The notes: a model not told the origin generated them from the letters alone. DNA of 64,000 nt from Advenella sp. FME57 (GCF_014897675.1 NZ_JABUXU010000007.1:184278-248277), one strand, 5' to 3'. Positions 27,292-37,731 are shown, counted from the first letter of the stretch. A program made the numbers and translations.

Positions 27292-29979
27292 ATGTCGTTA
27301 GCAAGCACCCTCAAAGAATTCAGAATCGGCAGCAACACTGCAAAATATTATTCCCTTCCCGAACTGGGCAAACAACTTGGCATTGACGTCCAGTCGCTGC
27401 CGGTTTCCATTCGGATTGTGCTTGAATCGGTATTGCGCAACTGCGATGGCAAGAAAATAACCGAAGAACATGTACGCCAGCTTGCCAACTGGCAACCGGT
27501 GGCCAAGCGCGAAGACGAAATCCCTTTTGTGGTTGCCCGAGTCGTTTTGCAAGACTTTACCGGCGTGCCCTTGCTGGCCGATCTTGCCGCCATGCGCGCG
27601 GTTGCCGACAAAATGGGCCGGGATCCAAAACGGATCGAACCACTGGTGCCGGTTGACCTGGTGGTGGACCACTCGGTCATGATCGACTATTTCGGCACCA
27701 AAAAAGCGCTGGATCTGAACATGAAAGTGGAGTTTCAGCGCAATCAGGAGCGCTACCAGTTCATGAAATGGGGCATGCAGGCCTTCGATACCTTCGGCGT
27801 CGTGCCTCCCGGGTTTGGTATTGTCCACCAGGTAAACCTTGAATACCTGGCCCGCGGCGTCTACCAGAAAGACAACGTTTACTATCCAGATTCTCTTGTG
27901 GGTACAGACAGCCACACGACCATGATCAATGGTATTGGCGTGGTGGCCTGGGGCGTGGGCGGTATCGAGGCAGAAGCCGCAATGCTTGGCCAGCCGGTGT
28001 ATTTCCTCACACCCGACGTGATTGGGGTCGAGCTCACCGGTCAACTGCGCGGTGGCGTCACCGCGACTGATCTGGTACTCACGTTGACCGAAATGCTTCG
28101 CCGTGAAAAAGTCGTCGGAAAATTCGTGGAGTTCTGTGGCGAGGGCACAGCCACATTGTCGGTGACCAATCGCGCCACTATTGGCAACATGGCCCCGGAA
28201 TACGGCGCCACCATGGGCTTTTTCCCGGTCGACGATCATACCATCGACTACTTCAAGGGCACCGGCCGCACCGAGCAGGAAGTGGCTGCGCTTGAAAATT
28301 ATTTCAAGGCCCAGAACATGTATGGCATTCCCAAGGGCAAGGATATCCGCTATACCAAATTGCTGCATCTTGATCTGTCTACCGTGGCCCCGTCCTTGGC
28401 CGGCCCCAAGCGCCCGCAGGACCGTATTGAGATCGGCAACGTCAAGGATACCTTTGCCGACCTGTTCATCAAACCGGCCATCGAAAACGGCTTTAATCAG
28501 AGCCCTGAAAAATTCGAGCAGGTTTTCGAGACCAGCGCAGGCACCAGGCTCAAAAACGGCGATATCCTGATTGCGGCCATTACGTCCTGCACCAATACGT
28601 CCAATCCCAGTGTGATGCTGGCCGCGGGCCTGCTGGCCAAAAAAGCGGTGCAGGCCGGCATGAAAATCCCCAGCCATATTAAAACCTCGCTGGCGCCAGG
28701 CTCCCGCGTGGTCACCGAGTACCTGACTGCAACCGGCCTGCTGCCATACCTGGACAAGCTCGGGTTTGACGTGGCGGCCTACGGCTGCACCACCTGTATT
28801 GGCAATGCCGGTGACCTGTCAGCCGATATCAACCAGTCCATCACTGAAAACGATCTGGTCTGCGCCGCCGTTCTGTCCGGAAACCGCAACTTCGAAGCCC
28901 GGATCCATCCGAATATCAAGGCCAACTTCCTGGCCTCGCCTCCGCTGGTGGTCGCCTATGCCCTGGCTGGCACCATCAACAAAGACCTCATGACCGAGCC
29001 CGTTGGCAAAGGCAAGAACGGCGATGTGTGGCTCGGCGACATCTGGCCAAGCGAACAAGAGGTGCAGGAACTGCTGGCGGCCGCCATGCAGCCCGAGGTC
29101 TATCGCAAGAATTACGCCCAGGTCAAAGCCAACCCAGGCAAGCTCTGGGAAAACATCAAGGGCGTGACGGGAAATGTTTACAATTGGCCTGAATCTACTT
29201 ATATAGCCAAACCACCGTTCTTTGACGCATTTGAAATGACGCCGTCACCCATGCCGCCAGTCAAAAATGCCCGGGCGCTGGGTATCTTTGGCGATTCGGT
29301 CACGACCGACCATATCTCGCCTGCCGGTTCCATCAAGGAAACCTCGCCTGCCGGCCGCTGGCTCAACGAGCACGGCATCATGAAAGCAGATTTCAACAGC
29401 TACGGGTCCCGCCGCGGTAACCACGAGATCATGATGCGCGGCACGTTTGCCAACGTACGTATCAAAAACCTGATGATTCCGCCACTGCCAACAGGCAGCC
29501 GCGTAGAAGGCGGAGAGACCCTGCACCAGCCCGGTGGCGAGCAGATGTCCATTTACGACGCCGCCATGAAATACATTCAGGATGGCGTGTCCACCGTGGT
29601 GTTCGGCGGTGAAGAATACGGCACCGGGTCCTCGCGCGACTGGGCCGCCAAGGGGACGCAGCTATTGGGCGTCAAGGCCGTCATTGCACGCAGTTTTGAG
29701 CGTATCCACCGCAGCAATCTGGTTGGCATGGGCGTGCTGCCGCTGCAGTTCAAGGACAACGACAGTGTCGATACACTGGGCATCACTGGCACCGAAACGT
29801 TCGATATCAGCGGGTTGGAAAACGGCATCAAGGCTCAGCAGGATGTCACGCTCACCATCCGTCGGGACGATGGCACCTCACAGGACGTCACCGTTCTGCT
29901 GCGTATCGATACCCCAATTGAAGTTGATTATTACCAGAACGGCGGTATTTTGCCGTTCGTACTGCGCCAGCTGCTTTGA
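27292..29979 (+). CDS. acnA: Aconitate hydratase A
   Basis: This 895-aa aconitase is of the AcnA/IRP type. The iron-sulfur ligands are Cys433 ([10 protein letters not shown]), Cys499 and Cys502 (YGCTTCIG). [13 protein letters not shown] and the C-terminal swivel segment [14 protein letters not shown] are also intact. It interconverts citrate and isocitrate. It is the second aconitase in the window; AcnA forms are usually more stable under oxidative or iron stress than AcnB. The start was placed at the ATG at 27292 with CGGAG upstream; 9 further codons are open. I find no copy of the acnB palindrome here, so regulation appears to differ. Confidence 0.96.
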   Translation: MSLASTLKEFRIGSNTAKYYSLPELGKQLGIDVQSLPVSIRIVLESVLRNCDGKKITEEHVRQLANWQPVAKREDEIPFVVARVVLQDFTGVPLLADLAAMRAVADKMGRDPKRIEPLVPVDLVVDHSVMIDYFGTKKALDLNMKVEFQRNQERYQFMKWGMQAFDTFGVVPPGFGIVHQVNLEYLARGVYQKDNVYYPDSLVGTDSHTTMINGIGVVAWGVGGIEAEAAMLGQPVYFLTPDVIGVELTGQLRGGVTATDLVLTLTEMLRREKVVGKFVEFCGEGTATLSVTNRATIGNMAPEYGATMGFFPVDDHTIDYFKGTGRTEQEVAALENYFKAQNMYGIPKGKDIRYTKLLHLDLSTVAPSLAGPKRPQDRIEIGNVKDTFADLFIKPAIENGFNQSPEKFEQVFETSAGTRLKNGDILIAAITSCTNTSNPSVMLAAGLLAKKAVQAGMKIPSHIKTSLAPGSRVVTEYLTATGLLPYLDKLGFDVAAYGCTTCIGNAGDLSADINQSITENDLVCAAVLSGNRNFEARIHPNIKANFLASPPLVVAYALAGTINKDLMTEPVGKGKNGDVWLGDIWPSEQEVQELLAAAMQPEVYRKNYAQVKANPGKLWENIKGVTGNVYNWPESTYIAKPPFFDAFEMTPSPMPPVKNARALGIFGDSVTTDHISPAGSIKETSPAGRWLNEHGIMKADFNSYGSRRGNHEIMMRGTFANVRIKNLMIPPLPTGSRVEGGETLHQPGGEQMSIYDAAMKYIQDGVSTVVFGGEEYGTGSSRDWAAKGTQLLGVKAVIARSFERIHRSNLVGMGVLPLQFKDNDSVDTLGITGTETFDISGLENGIKAQQDVTLTIRRDDGTSQDVTVLLRIDTPIEVDYYQNGGILPFVLRQLL

Positions 29980-30157
29980 TAGACGCCAGGGTCCGCACCG
30001 TGCCGGGAAAACAGGCTGAGTCTTCTGCCACATGCCCCAGCACCGCCGGCCCGGGCGAACAAATGGTGTTTTGCCCGATCAGCGCCGCGGCGCGCGATCC
30101 TAACATGCTGTCCGGCCTGTCTTTTGAAGGCAGACCGGCAGCGCAACTACAAGTGTA

Positions 30158-31357
30158 ATGAACCGGAAAAAACCAGCCAGCCTGCACGCCAGCGACCAAC
30201 CGCTACTCGATTTATGCCTTGCCCTGAAGCAATCAGGCTGCATTGTTGAAGATCGTTATTGGGAAAATCTGATTCAGACCTCTCTTCTGGATATTTTCAA
30301 ACAGAACCGCAAGAAGACGGTGGAACGACTGCTGGACCATTTATCCGATAGCGATTCCGAAACCCATGACATTCTGCTGGAAAATGCAGAGACGCTATCG
30401 GAGTCCTGCGAATGGGTCCATGAGGGCGTGACCTACGACTGCGTGTTCGTGGCCATCCCGGTCATCGCCTGGACCCGTTTCGAGATTCCCCTGCCCATCC
30501 TTGATGGCGCCGCACAACAAGCGCTCGGCACGCTGCTTGGTCAGCATATTGCCGCCAGTGATGTGCGGATGGCCATCCACCCGCAAATCCTCAGCGTCGA
30601 TCAGATGCCCCGCTCGTTTACCGGCGTTTTCCAGTGGATGATGGCCATTACCGGCAAGGTTTTCGGCACGCATGTTCGCTCCGTTGTGCCGGTTGATGAC
30701 CTGTCCGAAGACATGCAGTTAATGTCGGACAGCCGTTTCGTGCTGGCAGCCTTGTGCACACCGAAAGGCCAGCCGGTTTTCCGCTGGCAGCAAGCCCAGG
30801 GTCCGTTCAGCGAACAGCGCCAGGCTTGCCTTGAGAGCTGGCGTACCGCGGCGACGCCGCTGTTCCAGAAGCTGTTGCCGGCCTGCGGCATTGAACTCAT
30901 GCTGCCCGACGCCTTTTATATTGCCAATCGCCAGGCTGACAAACGTATCCGATATGCGGCCATCACAGCGGCCACGCAATGGCTGCAAACTGTCTTTGAC
31001 ACCACGCCGGATGCCTTTCGCGCCACCGTTGCGCTGTATCAGGACGAGGCCTTGCGGGAGATCAGGATCGGCTTTACGCTGCTGCAATCGCATGAAGTGA
31101 TTTACGGATGCCTGTGGCCGGTCTTTCCTGACGAGACCGAAGATCAGCAACTGGAGACCATCAACGATTTTGCCCAGCTCAATACGTTACTCGAACATCT
31201 GCAGAACAATGGCATCCGCCATATTACCTGCCTCAAGGAAGTGCTCGATGGCAGCAGCGATGTGTCGGACGAACCGTTATTTCCCAATCCGGCCGGGGAA
31301 CTGATGCCCGTGATGATGCCTGACGTATCGGAGGATCCGATTGGACGCTTCCACTAA
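30158..31357 (+). CDS. DUF2863 family protein
   Basis: This 399-aa protein is typical of Burkholderiales, with a start of the kind SLHASDQPLLDLCLALKQSGCIVEDRYWE and a C-terminal acidic region. No transmembrane segment or catalytic motif is visible. It overlaps the EarP gene by 17 nt, so the two are translationally coupled, an arrangement that could tie it to EF-P modification or to general translation. The function of the family is unknown to me. Confidence 0.82.
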   Translation: MNRKKPASLHASDQPLLDLCLALKQSGCIVEDRYWENLIQTSLLDIFKQNRKKTVERLLDHLSDSDSETHDILLENAETLSESCEWVHEGVTYDCVFVAIPVIAWTRFEIPLPILDGAAQQALGTLLGQHIAASDVRMAIHPQILSVDQMPRSFTGVFQWMMAITGKVFGTHVRSVVPVDDLSEDMQLMSDSRFVLAALCTPKGQPVFRWQQAQGPFSEQRQACLESWRTAATPLFQKLLPACGIELMLPDAFYIANRQADKRIRYAAITAATQWLQTVFDTTPDAFRATVALYQDEALREIRIGFTLLQSHEVIYGCLWPVFPDETEDQQLETINDFAQLNTLLEHLQNNGIRHITCLKEVLDGSSDVSDEPLFPNPAGELMPVMMPDVSEDPIGRFH

Positions 31358-32648
31358 ACACTCGGCTCCCGGCAACAAACCCCATATCGATATCTTCTGT
31401 CGGGTTGTCGACAATTTCGGCGATATCGGCGTGTGCTGGCGGCTTGCCCGTTCCCTGCACCTCGAATGGTCGGCACACGTCAGACTCTGGGTTGATGACC
31501 TGACGGTTTTTCGCCAGCTGGCCCCGGCGCTACAGCCTGAACTGGACGAACAACTGGTCGAGGACATCCGGATCATTCACTGGACTGACAATCAGACCGC
31601 GCATACGCCAGCACAGCTGGTGATCGAGGCATTCGCCTGCGATCCACCAGCCCAATACATTGACGCCATGCCGGGCCATACCAAGCTATGGCTCAATCTT
31701 GAATATCTGTCGGCCGAGTCCTGGACGGCGGGCTTTCACGCTCAACCTTCTCCGCAACGCAACGGCGTCACAAAGTATTTCTTCTTCCCGGGTTTTTCAG
31801 ACCAGACCGGCGGGCTGATTGGCGAAGCCGGATTGAGCGAGCGTCGGCGCAGCTGGATGCATTCTTCAACAAAGAAAAAACAGTTTTTGCAACGCCTTGG
31901 CCTGCCGCAAGCCCAGGCCTATCTGCAAGCTGACACGCTTTTTGTCAGTCTGTTTTGCTATGCCTCGGCCCCCTATCGCAGCCTGCTGCATGCCCTGCGA
32001 AAATCACGCAGACCTGTGGTGCTACTGGTACCCCAGTCAGTGTTGCCCCAGCTGGAACGCGATGCCACTACCCAATTGCATGGCGCTGTTTCAATTCCCG
32101 ATACTGGTATGGGCAACGCCCCCGCCTCCTCGCCAGATGCCGTGCCCGAGGCAGCACCCGAGGCGATGGCGCAGGCCAAAAGCCCTGCCGCTACAGAAGA
32201 CGACGCTGCGCAGGGGCAGCAGACACCGCTGCCCGGCGTTACGCTTTTGCGCATCCCTTTTCTGCCCCAGGACGAATACGACCAATTATTATGGCTGTGC
32301 GATCTGAACTTTGTGCGCGGCGAAGACAGTTTTGTCCGGGCCATCTGGTCCCGCAAACCCTTTCTATGGCAAATATACGAGCAGAGTGACGATACTCATC
32401 TGAAAAAGCTGCAGGCATGGCTGGCGCTTTTTCCCGGGCATGAAGAGACCAAAGCCATGATGCGCAGCTGGAATTCGCCCTCCAGGCATGCCTATTTCAC
32501 CAATCAGCTTACGGCTTTGCTTAACACGCCCGGGCAATTGGATAGCTGGCGCAGAAGCTGTCGCACATTTGCCGAAAATTTGTCTAAAAACAAGACATTA
32601 TCGGAATCCATCCGGATTTTTTATGAAAATACCGCCAACTCAGGCTAA
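31341..32648 (+). CDS. earP: EF-P arginine rhamnosyltransferase EarP
   Basis: This GT-B glycosyltransferase transfers rhamnose from dTDP-rhamnose to Arg32 of EF-P, relieving ribosome stalling at polyproline. The N-terminal motif VVDNFGDIG gives the catalytic aspartates (Asp24 and Asp28 here), and RGEDSF gives Glu328, the equivalent of the known catalytic Glu. At 435 aa it is longer than usual. Residues about 257-296 are an Ala/Pro/Glu/Gln-rich low-complexity insertion between the two domains. The start is a TTG at 31341 preceded by GGAGG, within the end of the upstream gene. efp follows 96 nt later. Confidence 0.93.
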   Translation: MDASTKHSAPGNKPHIDIFCRVVDNFGDIGVCWRLARSLHLEWSAHVRLWVDDLTVFRQLAPALQPELDEQLVEDIRIIHWTDNQTAHTPAQLVIEAFACDPPAQYIDAMPGHTKLWLNLEYLSAESWTAGFHAQPSPQRNGVTKYFFFPGFSDQTGGLIGEAGLSERRRSWMHSSTKKKQFLQRLGLPQAQAYLQADTLFVSLFCYASAPYRSLLHALRKSRRPVVLLVPQSVLPQLERDATTQLHGAVSIPDTGMGNAPASSPDAVPEAAPEAMAQAKSPAATEDDAAQGQQTPLPGVTLLRIPFLPQDEYDQLLWLCDLNFVRGEDSFVRAIWSRKPFLWQIYEQSDDTHLKKLQAWLALFPGHEETKAMMRSWNSPSRHAYFTNQLTALLNTPGQLDSWRRSCRTFAENLSKNKTLSESIRIFYENTANSG

Positions 32649-32744
32649 AATCATACTTTTTTCCGCCGGCGTCCGCGTTCAAGCACCACACCTGCCAGGT
32701 CTGCAGCGGAATCTGCCACATCCATTCCATCCGGAGCATATTTA

Positions 32745-33302
32745 ATGAAAACCGCACAAGAACTGCGCGTAGGTAACGTCGTCATGGTGGGCACCGAACC
32801 CCTGGTCGTGCAAAGAGCTGAATACAACAAATCCGGCCGTAACTCCGCTGTTGTCAAACTCAAATTCAAAAACCTGCTGACAGGATCAGGCAGCGAACAG
32901 GTTTCCAAAGCAGACGAGAAATTCGAAATTGTCATGCTGGAAAAGAAAGAATGCACCTATTCGTATTTCGCAGATCCCATGTACGTTTTCATGGACGAAG
33001 AATACAACCAGTACGAAGTCGAAGCCGAGAGCATGACCGACGCACTGAACTATCTGGAAGAAGGCATGACCGTTGAAGTCGTGTTCTACGAAGGCCGTGC
33101 CATTTCTGTAGAACTGCCTACGATCATTGTTCGTGAAATCACCTATACCGAGCCTGCTGTCAAGGGCGACACTTCAGGCAAAGTGCTGAAACCGGCCACA
33201 ATCAGTACCGGTTACAATCTGGCCGTACCGCTGTTCTGCAATATCGGCGATAAAATCGAAATCGACACACGCACCAACGAATACCGCAGTCGTGTCATGT
33301 AA
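32745..33302 (+). CDS. efp: Elongation factor P (Arg32 type)
   Basis: This 185-aa EF-P has three beta-barrel domains and binds between the P and E sites to help peptide bond formation at consecutive prolines. The modification loop reads [10 protein letters not shown], with Arg at position 32 instead of Lys. That is the substrate of EarP, encoded immediately upstream, so the system is the rhamnosylation type and not lysylation or deoxyhypusine-like. It is followed by a strong terminator. Confidence 0.97.
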   Translation: MKTAQELRVGNVVMVGTEPLVVQRAEYNKSGRNSAVVKLKFKNLLTGSGSEQVSKADEKFEIVMLEKKECTYSYFADPMYVFMDEEYNQYEVEAESMTDALNYLEEGMTVEVVFYEGRAISVELPTIIVREITYTEPAVKGDTSGKVLKPATISTGYNLAVPLFCNIGDKIEIDTRTNEYRSRVM

Positions 33303-33360
33303 TGATGCATAATCGGGCCCGGCGAGTTTTCTACGAACATCGCAAGCCCTATTATGAGAG

Positions 33361-33409
33361 AGCCCGCCAGCCCGGCTGATCACATCAGCAGGCCAGGCGG
33401 GCTTTTTTT
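33361..33409 (+). terminator. Intrinsic terminator of earP-efp
   Basis: AGCCCGCC (33361-33368) pairs with GGCGGGCT (33396-33403). An inner CTGAT/ATCAG helix lies within the loop. Seven Ts follow. Confidence 0.9.
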
Positions 33410-33591
33410 CATCTTATCAAAGCGTGTGCGGCAGCCTGTCCGCAACACGGGGCTGCTCCCAGTACAAGTAACAAGCGGCTTGTCAGGAATGATATCCGAG
33501 CATGGTCCCCACGGCCGCTCCTCGAGGCTGGTGGCCGATATAGCGACACTGGTAGGGCGTCACCGATATAGCGCCCATCAATATTGCAATC

Positions 33592-34077
33592 TCAGTCCCG
33601 GAAATTGTTGAAGCTTAACGGCGCATCGGCCACTTCCTTTTTCAGCAGGGCAATGACGTCTTGCAGCACATCGCGCTTGGCGCCGGTGACCCTGACGGTA
33701 TCGCCCTGGATGCTTGCCTGCACCTTCAGTTTGCTGTCTTTAATAATACGCACGATTTTCTTGGCCAGATCTCCGGTCACGCCTTTCTTGATGGTATTGA
33801 ACTGCTTGAGCTTGTCACCGGAAATTTTCTCTTGCTTGCCTTTTTCCAGAAACCGAAGATCCACATTGCGCTTGGCCAGTTTATTGAGCAGCACTTCACG
33901 CACCTGCCCCACCTTGAAATCATCATCGGCGTAAATCACCAGCTCAAGATCTTTCTGCTCGATGCGGGCATCGGACCCTTTAAAATCGAAACGGGTGGAA
34001 ACTTCTTTGTTGGCCTGATCGACTGCGTTGCGCACCTCTGTCATTTCGGCTTCACTGACCACGTCAAAACTTGGCAT
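33592..34077 (-). CDS. YajQ-family nucleotide-binding protein
   Basis: This 161-aa protein has the YajQ/UPF0234 pattern: [21 protein letters not shown] at the start, [11 protein letters not shown], and [25 protein letters not shown] near the end, with two ferredoxin-like halves. Members bind nucleotides, including cyclic di-GMP in Xanthomonas, and have been linked to phage and virulence gene control. The start was set at the ATG at 34077, since the conserved sequence begins there and the earlier ATGGAGAG supplies its ribosome site. It is convergent with efp. Confidence 0.92.
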   Translation of the reverse strand: MPSFDVVSEAEMTEVRNAVDQANKEVSTRFDFKGSDARIEQKDLELVIYADDDFKVGQVREVLLNKLAKRNVDLRFLEKGKQEKISGDKLKQFNTIKKGVTGDLAKKIVRIIKDSKLKVQASIQGDTVRVTGAKRDVLQDVIALLKKEVADAPLSFNNFRD

Positions 34078-34126
34078 CCATCTCTCCATCTATTGAAATT
34101 AAAGGTTATTCTACGCGTCCTGTCAC

Positions 34127-34145
34127 GCTGTTTCAATGAAACAGC
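34127..34145 (+). other. Perfect hairpin upstream of yajQ
   Basis: GCTGTTTC and GAAACAGC form an 8-bp perfect stem with a 3-nt AAT loop, 50 nt upstream of the yajQ start. There is no T-run, so it is not an obvious terminator. It could be an operator or an mRNA leader hairpin. Confidence 0.4.
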
Positions 34146-34304
34146 GCCGCAATCGCGAACGTAAATATTTATAAAAACCAGCAAATACTGACTGCAATAT
34201 GACACTCAAACTTGGTAGACTTGGTCTGAGCATTGATAGATGTCGATTGATCTGACTCGGTTTGACCGCTATCGGTCCCCACCATTGAATAAGGATACCC
34301 CATC

Positions 34305-34997
34305 ATGAGTGCACTTAATATACTTGAATCCCTGCTCAGCGCCGGCAAATCAGCAATGAGCCAGGCTGGATCATCAGTAAAAAATGCCACATCCGGCGAC
34401 AAGTCACTGCTGTCCGACGGTGACAAAACAGCCCTGAGTGCAGGTGTATTAGGCATGCTGGTGGGGCACAAAGCCAACAGCAATCTGGCAACCTACGGCG
34501 GGTTGGCCGCGCTGGGCACAGTGGCATATCGTGCCTACCAGCGTTGGCAGGCAAACCAGTCTGACCGCCAGCCTGAAATGCAGGCATCTGCCCCAACCGC
34601 TGCAGCTGCCCAGCCACCGACACCCATCAATCAATTGCCGGCAGCGCAGGCCGAAGTGCAAAGCAAGGCCATTCTGACCGCCATGATTGCCGCCGCCAAG
34701 GCCGATGGCCACATCGAAGAAAACGAGCAGACCATCCTGGACCAGTATTTCAGCAAAATGAGCACGCCGGAAGAACAGGCATGGCTCAAGGCCGAACTGG
34801 CCAAACCGGTGGATCCGGTTGCGATCGCCAGCCTGGCAACAGATCCCCACCTGGCATCGCAAATGTATGCCATCAGCGTGTCCATTATTGACAGCACGAA
34901 CTTCATGGAAAAAGCGTATCTGGATGAGCTGGCCAAGCAACTTGACCTGACGCCGGAACTCAAGACGGAACTTGAAACCCAGGTTGCCAAGGCTTAA
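34305..34997 (+). CDS. DUF533 / TerB-like protein (YebE-type)
   Basis: This 230-aa protein has a Gly/Ser-rich N-terminal part with a weakly hydrophobic stretch (about residues 45-70) and a Pro/Gln/Ala-rich linker (90-112). Its C-terminal helical TerB-like domain (115-228) includes LTAMIAAAKADGHIEENEQTIL, where the acidic loop may bind a metal ion. DUF533 members such as YebE are inner-membrane-associated and stress-induced in enterics; the function is unresolved. It is an isolated gene, with an AAGGA 12 nt before its ATG. Confidence 0.82.
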   Translation: MSALNILESLLSAGKSAMSQAGSSVKNATSGDKSLLSDGDKTALSAGVLGMLVGHKANSNLATYGGLAALGTVAYRAYQRWQANQSDRQPEMQASAPTAAAAQPPTPINQLPAAQAEVQSKAILTAMIAAAKADGHIEENEQTILDQYFSKMSTPEEQAWLKAELAKPVDPVAIASLATDPHLASQMYAISVSIIDSTNFMEKAYLDELAKQLDLTPELKTELETQVAKA

Positions 34998-35037
34998 GAC
35001 ATTTTTGGCCGGCAAAAGTGGCAACTGAACAGCGCCA

Positions 35038-35077
35038 AATAAATCCTGGCCAGTCAAAATATATCCTGACCGGTCAA
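35038..35077. repeat. Two-copy imperfect 20-bp tandem repeat
   Basis: Two adjacent 20-nt units (35038-35057 and 35058-35077) agree at 17 of 20 positions, each containing ATCCTG and GTCAA. They lie in the non-coding gap after the DUF533 gene. No function is assigned. Confidence 0.7.
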
Positions 35078-35171
35078 TAAGCCGGCCATCCAGGCAAGAA
35101 CGGCTCGCCTATAACTACTCGCTACTACTCGTTAGCGGCGCGGCCGTTTTCCCTTTCACCTGCTTGCAAGG

Positions 35172-36320
35172 TCAGCCTGCGCGAAACCGCAAGGGGCTCA
35201 AAAGCCCGGGATCCACCCCCTGAACCAGCAAATCGTCCGGTACGGGCTCGTTCAAGGCCATTGCAACGGCCAGGCGGGAGACGCCGTCTGAAGATTGAAT
35301 ACCATAGCCGCCCTGCCCGGCTAGCCAGAAAAACCCTTCTTGCGCAGGATCCCATCCAATAACAAGGTTGCCGTCCGGCGCGAAACTGCGCAAGCCTGCC
35401 CAAACGTGCGTAGGCCTGCGAATCTGCAAGGTCGTTGCCTGCTCAATGTAATAAATGCCAGTTGCAATATCCAGCTCTTCGGCCACAACATCCTGTGGCT
35501 CCACATCATCCGCATTTGCAGGCGAACCCAGCAACTGACCGGCATCTGGCTTGAAATAATAGGTCTCTTCAATATCGCAAACCATGGGTAACGTCTCCAG
35601 GCTCAGCCCTTCGGGCGGAGTGAAGGTAAATGCACTGCGCCGACGTGGTTGAATCCCAACGGCCTGCACGCCGCAAGCCTGTGCAACAACATCGGCCCAG
35701 GCGCCGGCGGCATTGACAACGTGACGGGCGCGAAATTGCCTGCCGTCAGCACTCTCAAGGATCCAGACCCCGTCCTGCCGTCGACCCTGGCGAATGTCCA
35801 CAGAGAAAGCCAGCTCGACGCCGTTGCGCTTCATTCCTTTCAGGTACCCCTGGTGCAAAGCGTCAACATCGATATCTTCTGCGTCTCGCTCATAAATGCC
35901 GCCGTATAGATCATCCGGTTTCATACACGGCACGCGCTCAAGGACCTGCGCCGCACTCAGCCATTCGACATTCGGAGCGCGGGCAAGCAGCTCACGATAG
36001 GTGCTGTCAAGAATCTCTTTTTGCGCATGGGTTGCCACATAGATGCAGCCCCTGGAATGCAGCACCGGATGTTCGGAAAAACCACTGGATTGGGCTTTCT
36101 CGAAAAATGACCGACAGGCGCGGGTTAGCGCCTGCAGTTGCGGTGGCCCGTAGGTTTCAATGAACATGGCGGCCGAGCGCCCCGTTGAATGGTATCCAGC
36201 ATGCGCCTCTCGCTCGAGCACCAGAATCGTGCCGGGTCGCTGCGACAGCTGATATGCGAAAGAGGCGCCGGCAATCCCGGATCCGATAACAATATAGTCA
36301 AACACTGCTGCATTACTCAA
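35172..36320 (-). CDS. FAD-dependent oxidoreductase, DAO family
   Basis: This 382-aa flavoprotein has the DAO (D-amino acid oxidase/glycine oxidase) fold. The N-terminal dinucleotide motif VIGSGIAGASFAYQL is followed by LEREAHAGYHSTGRSAAMF, then HVVNAAGAWAD in the middle, and a C-terminal GGYGIQSSDGVSRL. Such enzymes oxidise amino acids, 2-hydroxy acids or related amines. No adjacent partner narrows the substrate. It reads in the same direction as corA upstream, but 160 nt away, so it is probably a separate unit. Confidence 0.87.
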   Translation of the reverse strand: MSNAAVFDYIVIGSGIAGASFAYQLSQRPGTILVLEREAHAGYHSTGRSAAMFIETYGPPQLQALTRACRSFFEKAQSSGFSEHPVLHSRGCIYVATHAQKEILDSTYRELLARAPNVEWLSAAQVLERVPCMKPDDLYGGIYERDAEDIDVDALHQGYLKGMKRNGVELAFSVDIRQGRRQDGVWILESADGRQFRARHVVNAAGAWADVVAQACGVQAVGIQPRRRSAFTFTPPEGLSLETLPMVCDIEETYYFKPDAGQLLGSPANADDVEPQDVVAEELDIATGIYYIEQATTLQIRRPTHVWAGLRSFAPDGNLVIGWDPAQEGFFWLAGQGGYGIQSSDGVSRLAVAMALNEPVPDDLLVQGVDPGLLSPLRFRAG

Positions 36321-36480
36321 AATCTTCCTCCGCTTCGTTGGCCGATGGCTGCTGTTTTTGTCGCCAGCGCATCGTTACCGTGCCGTGTCTGGCCGGGTAA
36401 CGCCAGACCGAACACACCCTAAGATATTATGAATGAGATTAACCATAAAAGCACGCTCACCCCATGGATCGCACGGGGAT

Positions 36481-37731
36481 TTACAGCCAACCGGTCTTGC
36501 GAAACTGACGAAACAGCAGGCCGCAAATCAGGAACATCAACAGCATGATCAACGGATAGCCGTAGGTCCAGTTCAATTCCGGCATATTGGTAAAGTTCAT
36601 GCCATAGATCCCGGCAATGGCGGTAGGTACGGCCAGAATCGCGGCCCAGGAAGCCAGTTTTTTGGTAATGTCGGTCTGGTGCGCCTGGGCAATCATCTGG
36701 CTGGCTTCAAAGGCAAAGGCCAGCGATTCGCGCAAGGCGTTCATCTGGTCATCAATCCGCGCCACCCGGTCGGCCACGATACGATAATAACCCTGTGAGT
36801 CCTGCTCCACAAAGGTCAGATTGACCACCGACATACGGGTGCAGATTTCAATGACAGGTGCAATGGAGGTATGCACGCGCAATAAATCACGCCGCATCTT
36901 GTAGAGCTTGCGCACATCGGATTCGCGAAAACCATGCAGAATCATTTTCTGCTCCAGCTGTTCTACGTCGACTTCGAAACTGCCGGCCAGCGCCAGATAG
37001 CTATCTGCGAGCCCATCCAGTATTTCAGCCACCACGAAGTCACTTCCCCGGGCAATCAATTCCGGCGAGCCTTCCAGGCGCTTGCGCAAAGGCGTATTGG
37101 TCATTGCTTCGCCCCGCCTGACGGTAAGGATAAAGCTCTGCCCGAAAATCATCTGCATCTCGCCATAGACAATTTTCTTGTTTTCACGCGAGATGGTAAC
37201 GGCGACAATCAGAATATAGTCGCCATAGTCGATCACTTTCGGACGGTAATGACGCTTGACGATTTCCTTGGTCGCCAGCTTGCTGAAAGACAGATTCTTA
37301 CAGGTCATGCGCAATTCTTCGTCAGACGGATCCTTCAGGCCCGTCCATAGCAAGTGATCTGCATCGCGCTTGTAACCGGAGATGTTTTCAGGTGCAATAA
37401 CGGCGTGAAGTTGACCGCGAACGTACTCCACAGAAGCCACTACGCCTGAGCTGCTATCAACGCTGGCGGTTTTGGCGTCTGCAGTGGCTCCCGTCTTCTT
37501 TTGCGGGGCGCCGGAGGCATCGGCTGTAGCGGCGTTATCGCCGGCGACAACGCCGGCCCGCCCGCCCGCCTTGTTCCCCTGATTGTCGGCTAGCTGAGCG
37601 CCCGTGTTGTTGCCAGCCTGGCCTGCAGAGGCCGTGGCGCCTTCCTGATCTTGCACATTTTCCCGGGGGCCGGCAGGCCCCACGCTTTCATTGCTTTTTT
37701 CGCTGGCCTCGGTTTTTTTTTCATCTTCCAT
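36481..37731 (-). CDS. corA: CorA-family magnesium/cobalt transporter
   Basis: This 416-aa inner membrane channel for divalent cations has its two C-terminal transmembrane helices flanking the hallmark YGMNF motif. That motif is followed by TNMPELNWTYGYP, and the cytoplasmic tail is FRQFRKTGWL. The soluble funnel domain occupies about 110-350. Unusually, the first ~100 residues are a low-complexity Glu/Lys then Ala/Gly/Asn-rich extension. The start at 37731 has AGGGAG 6 nt before it; 33 further codons are open. It follows the acyl-CoA dehydrogenase gene by 73 nt. Confidence 0.92.
   Translation of the reverse strand: MEDEKKTEASEKSNESVGPAGPRENVQDQEGATASAGQAGNNTGAQLADNQGNKAGGRAGVVAGDNAATADASGAPQKKTGATADAKTASVDSSSGVVASVEYVRGQLHAVIAPENISGYKRDADHLLWTGLKDPSDEELRMTCKNLSFSKLATKEIVKRHYRPKVIDYGDYILIVAVTISRENKKIVYGEMQMIFGQSFILTVRRGEAMTNTPLRKRLEGSPELIARGSDFVVAEILDGLADSYLALAGSFEVDVEQLEQKMILHGFRESDVRKLYKMRRDLLRVHTSIAPVIEICTRMSVVNLTFVEQDSQGYYRIVADRVARIDDQMNALRESLAFAFEASQMIAQAHQTDITKKLASWAAILAVPTAIAGIYGMNFTNMPELNWTYGYPLIMLLMFLICGLLFRQFRKTGWL

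Noticed and set aside
29976..30158. 60-codon frame between acnA and the DUF2863 gene
   Set aside because: It has no ribosome site and no family resemblance, and it overlaps the next start; treated as intergenic.
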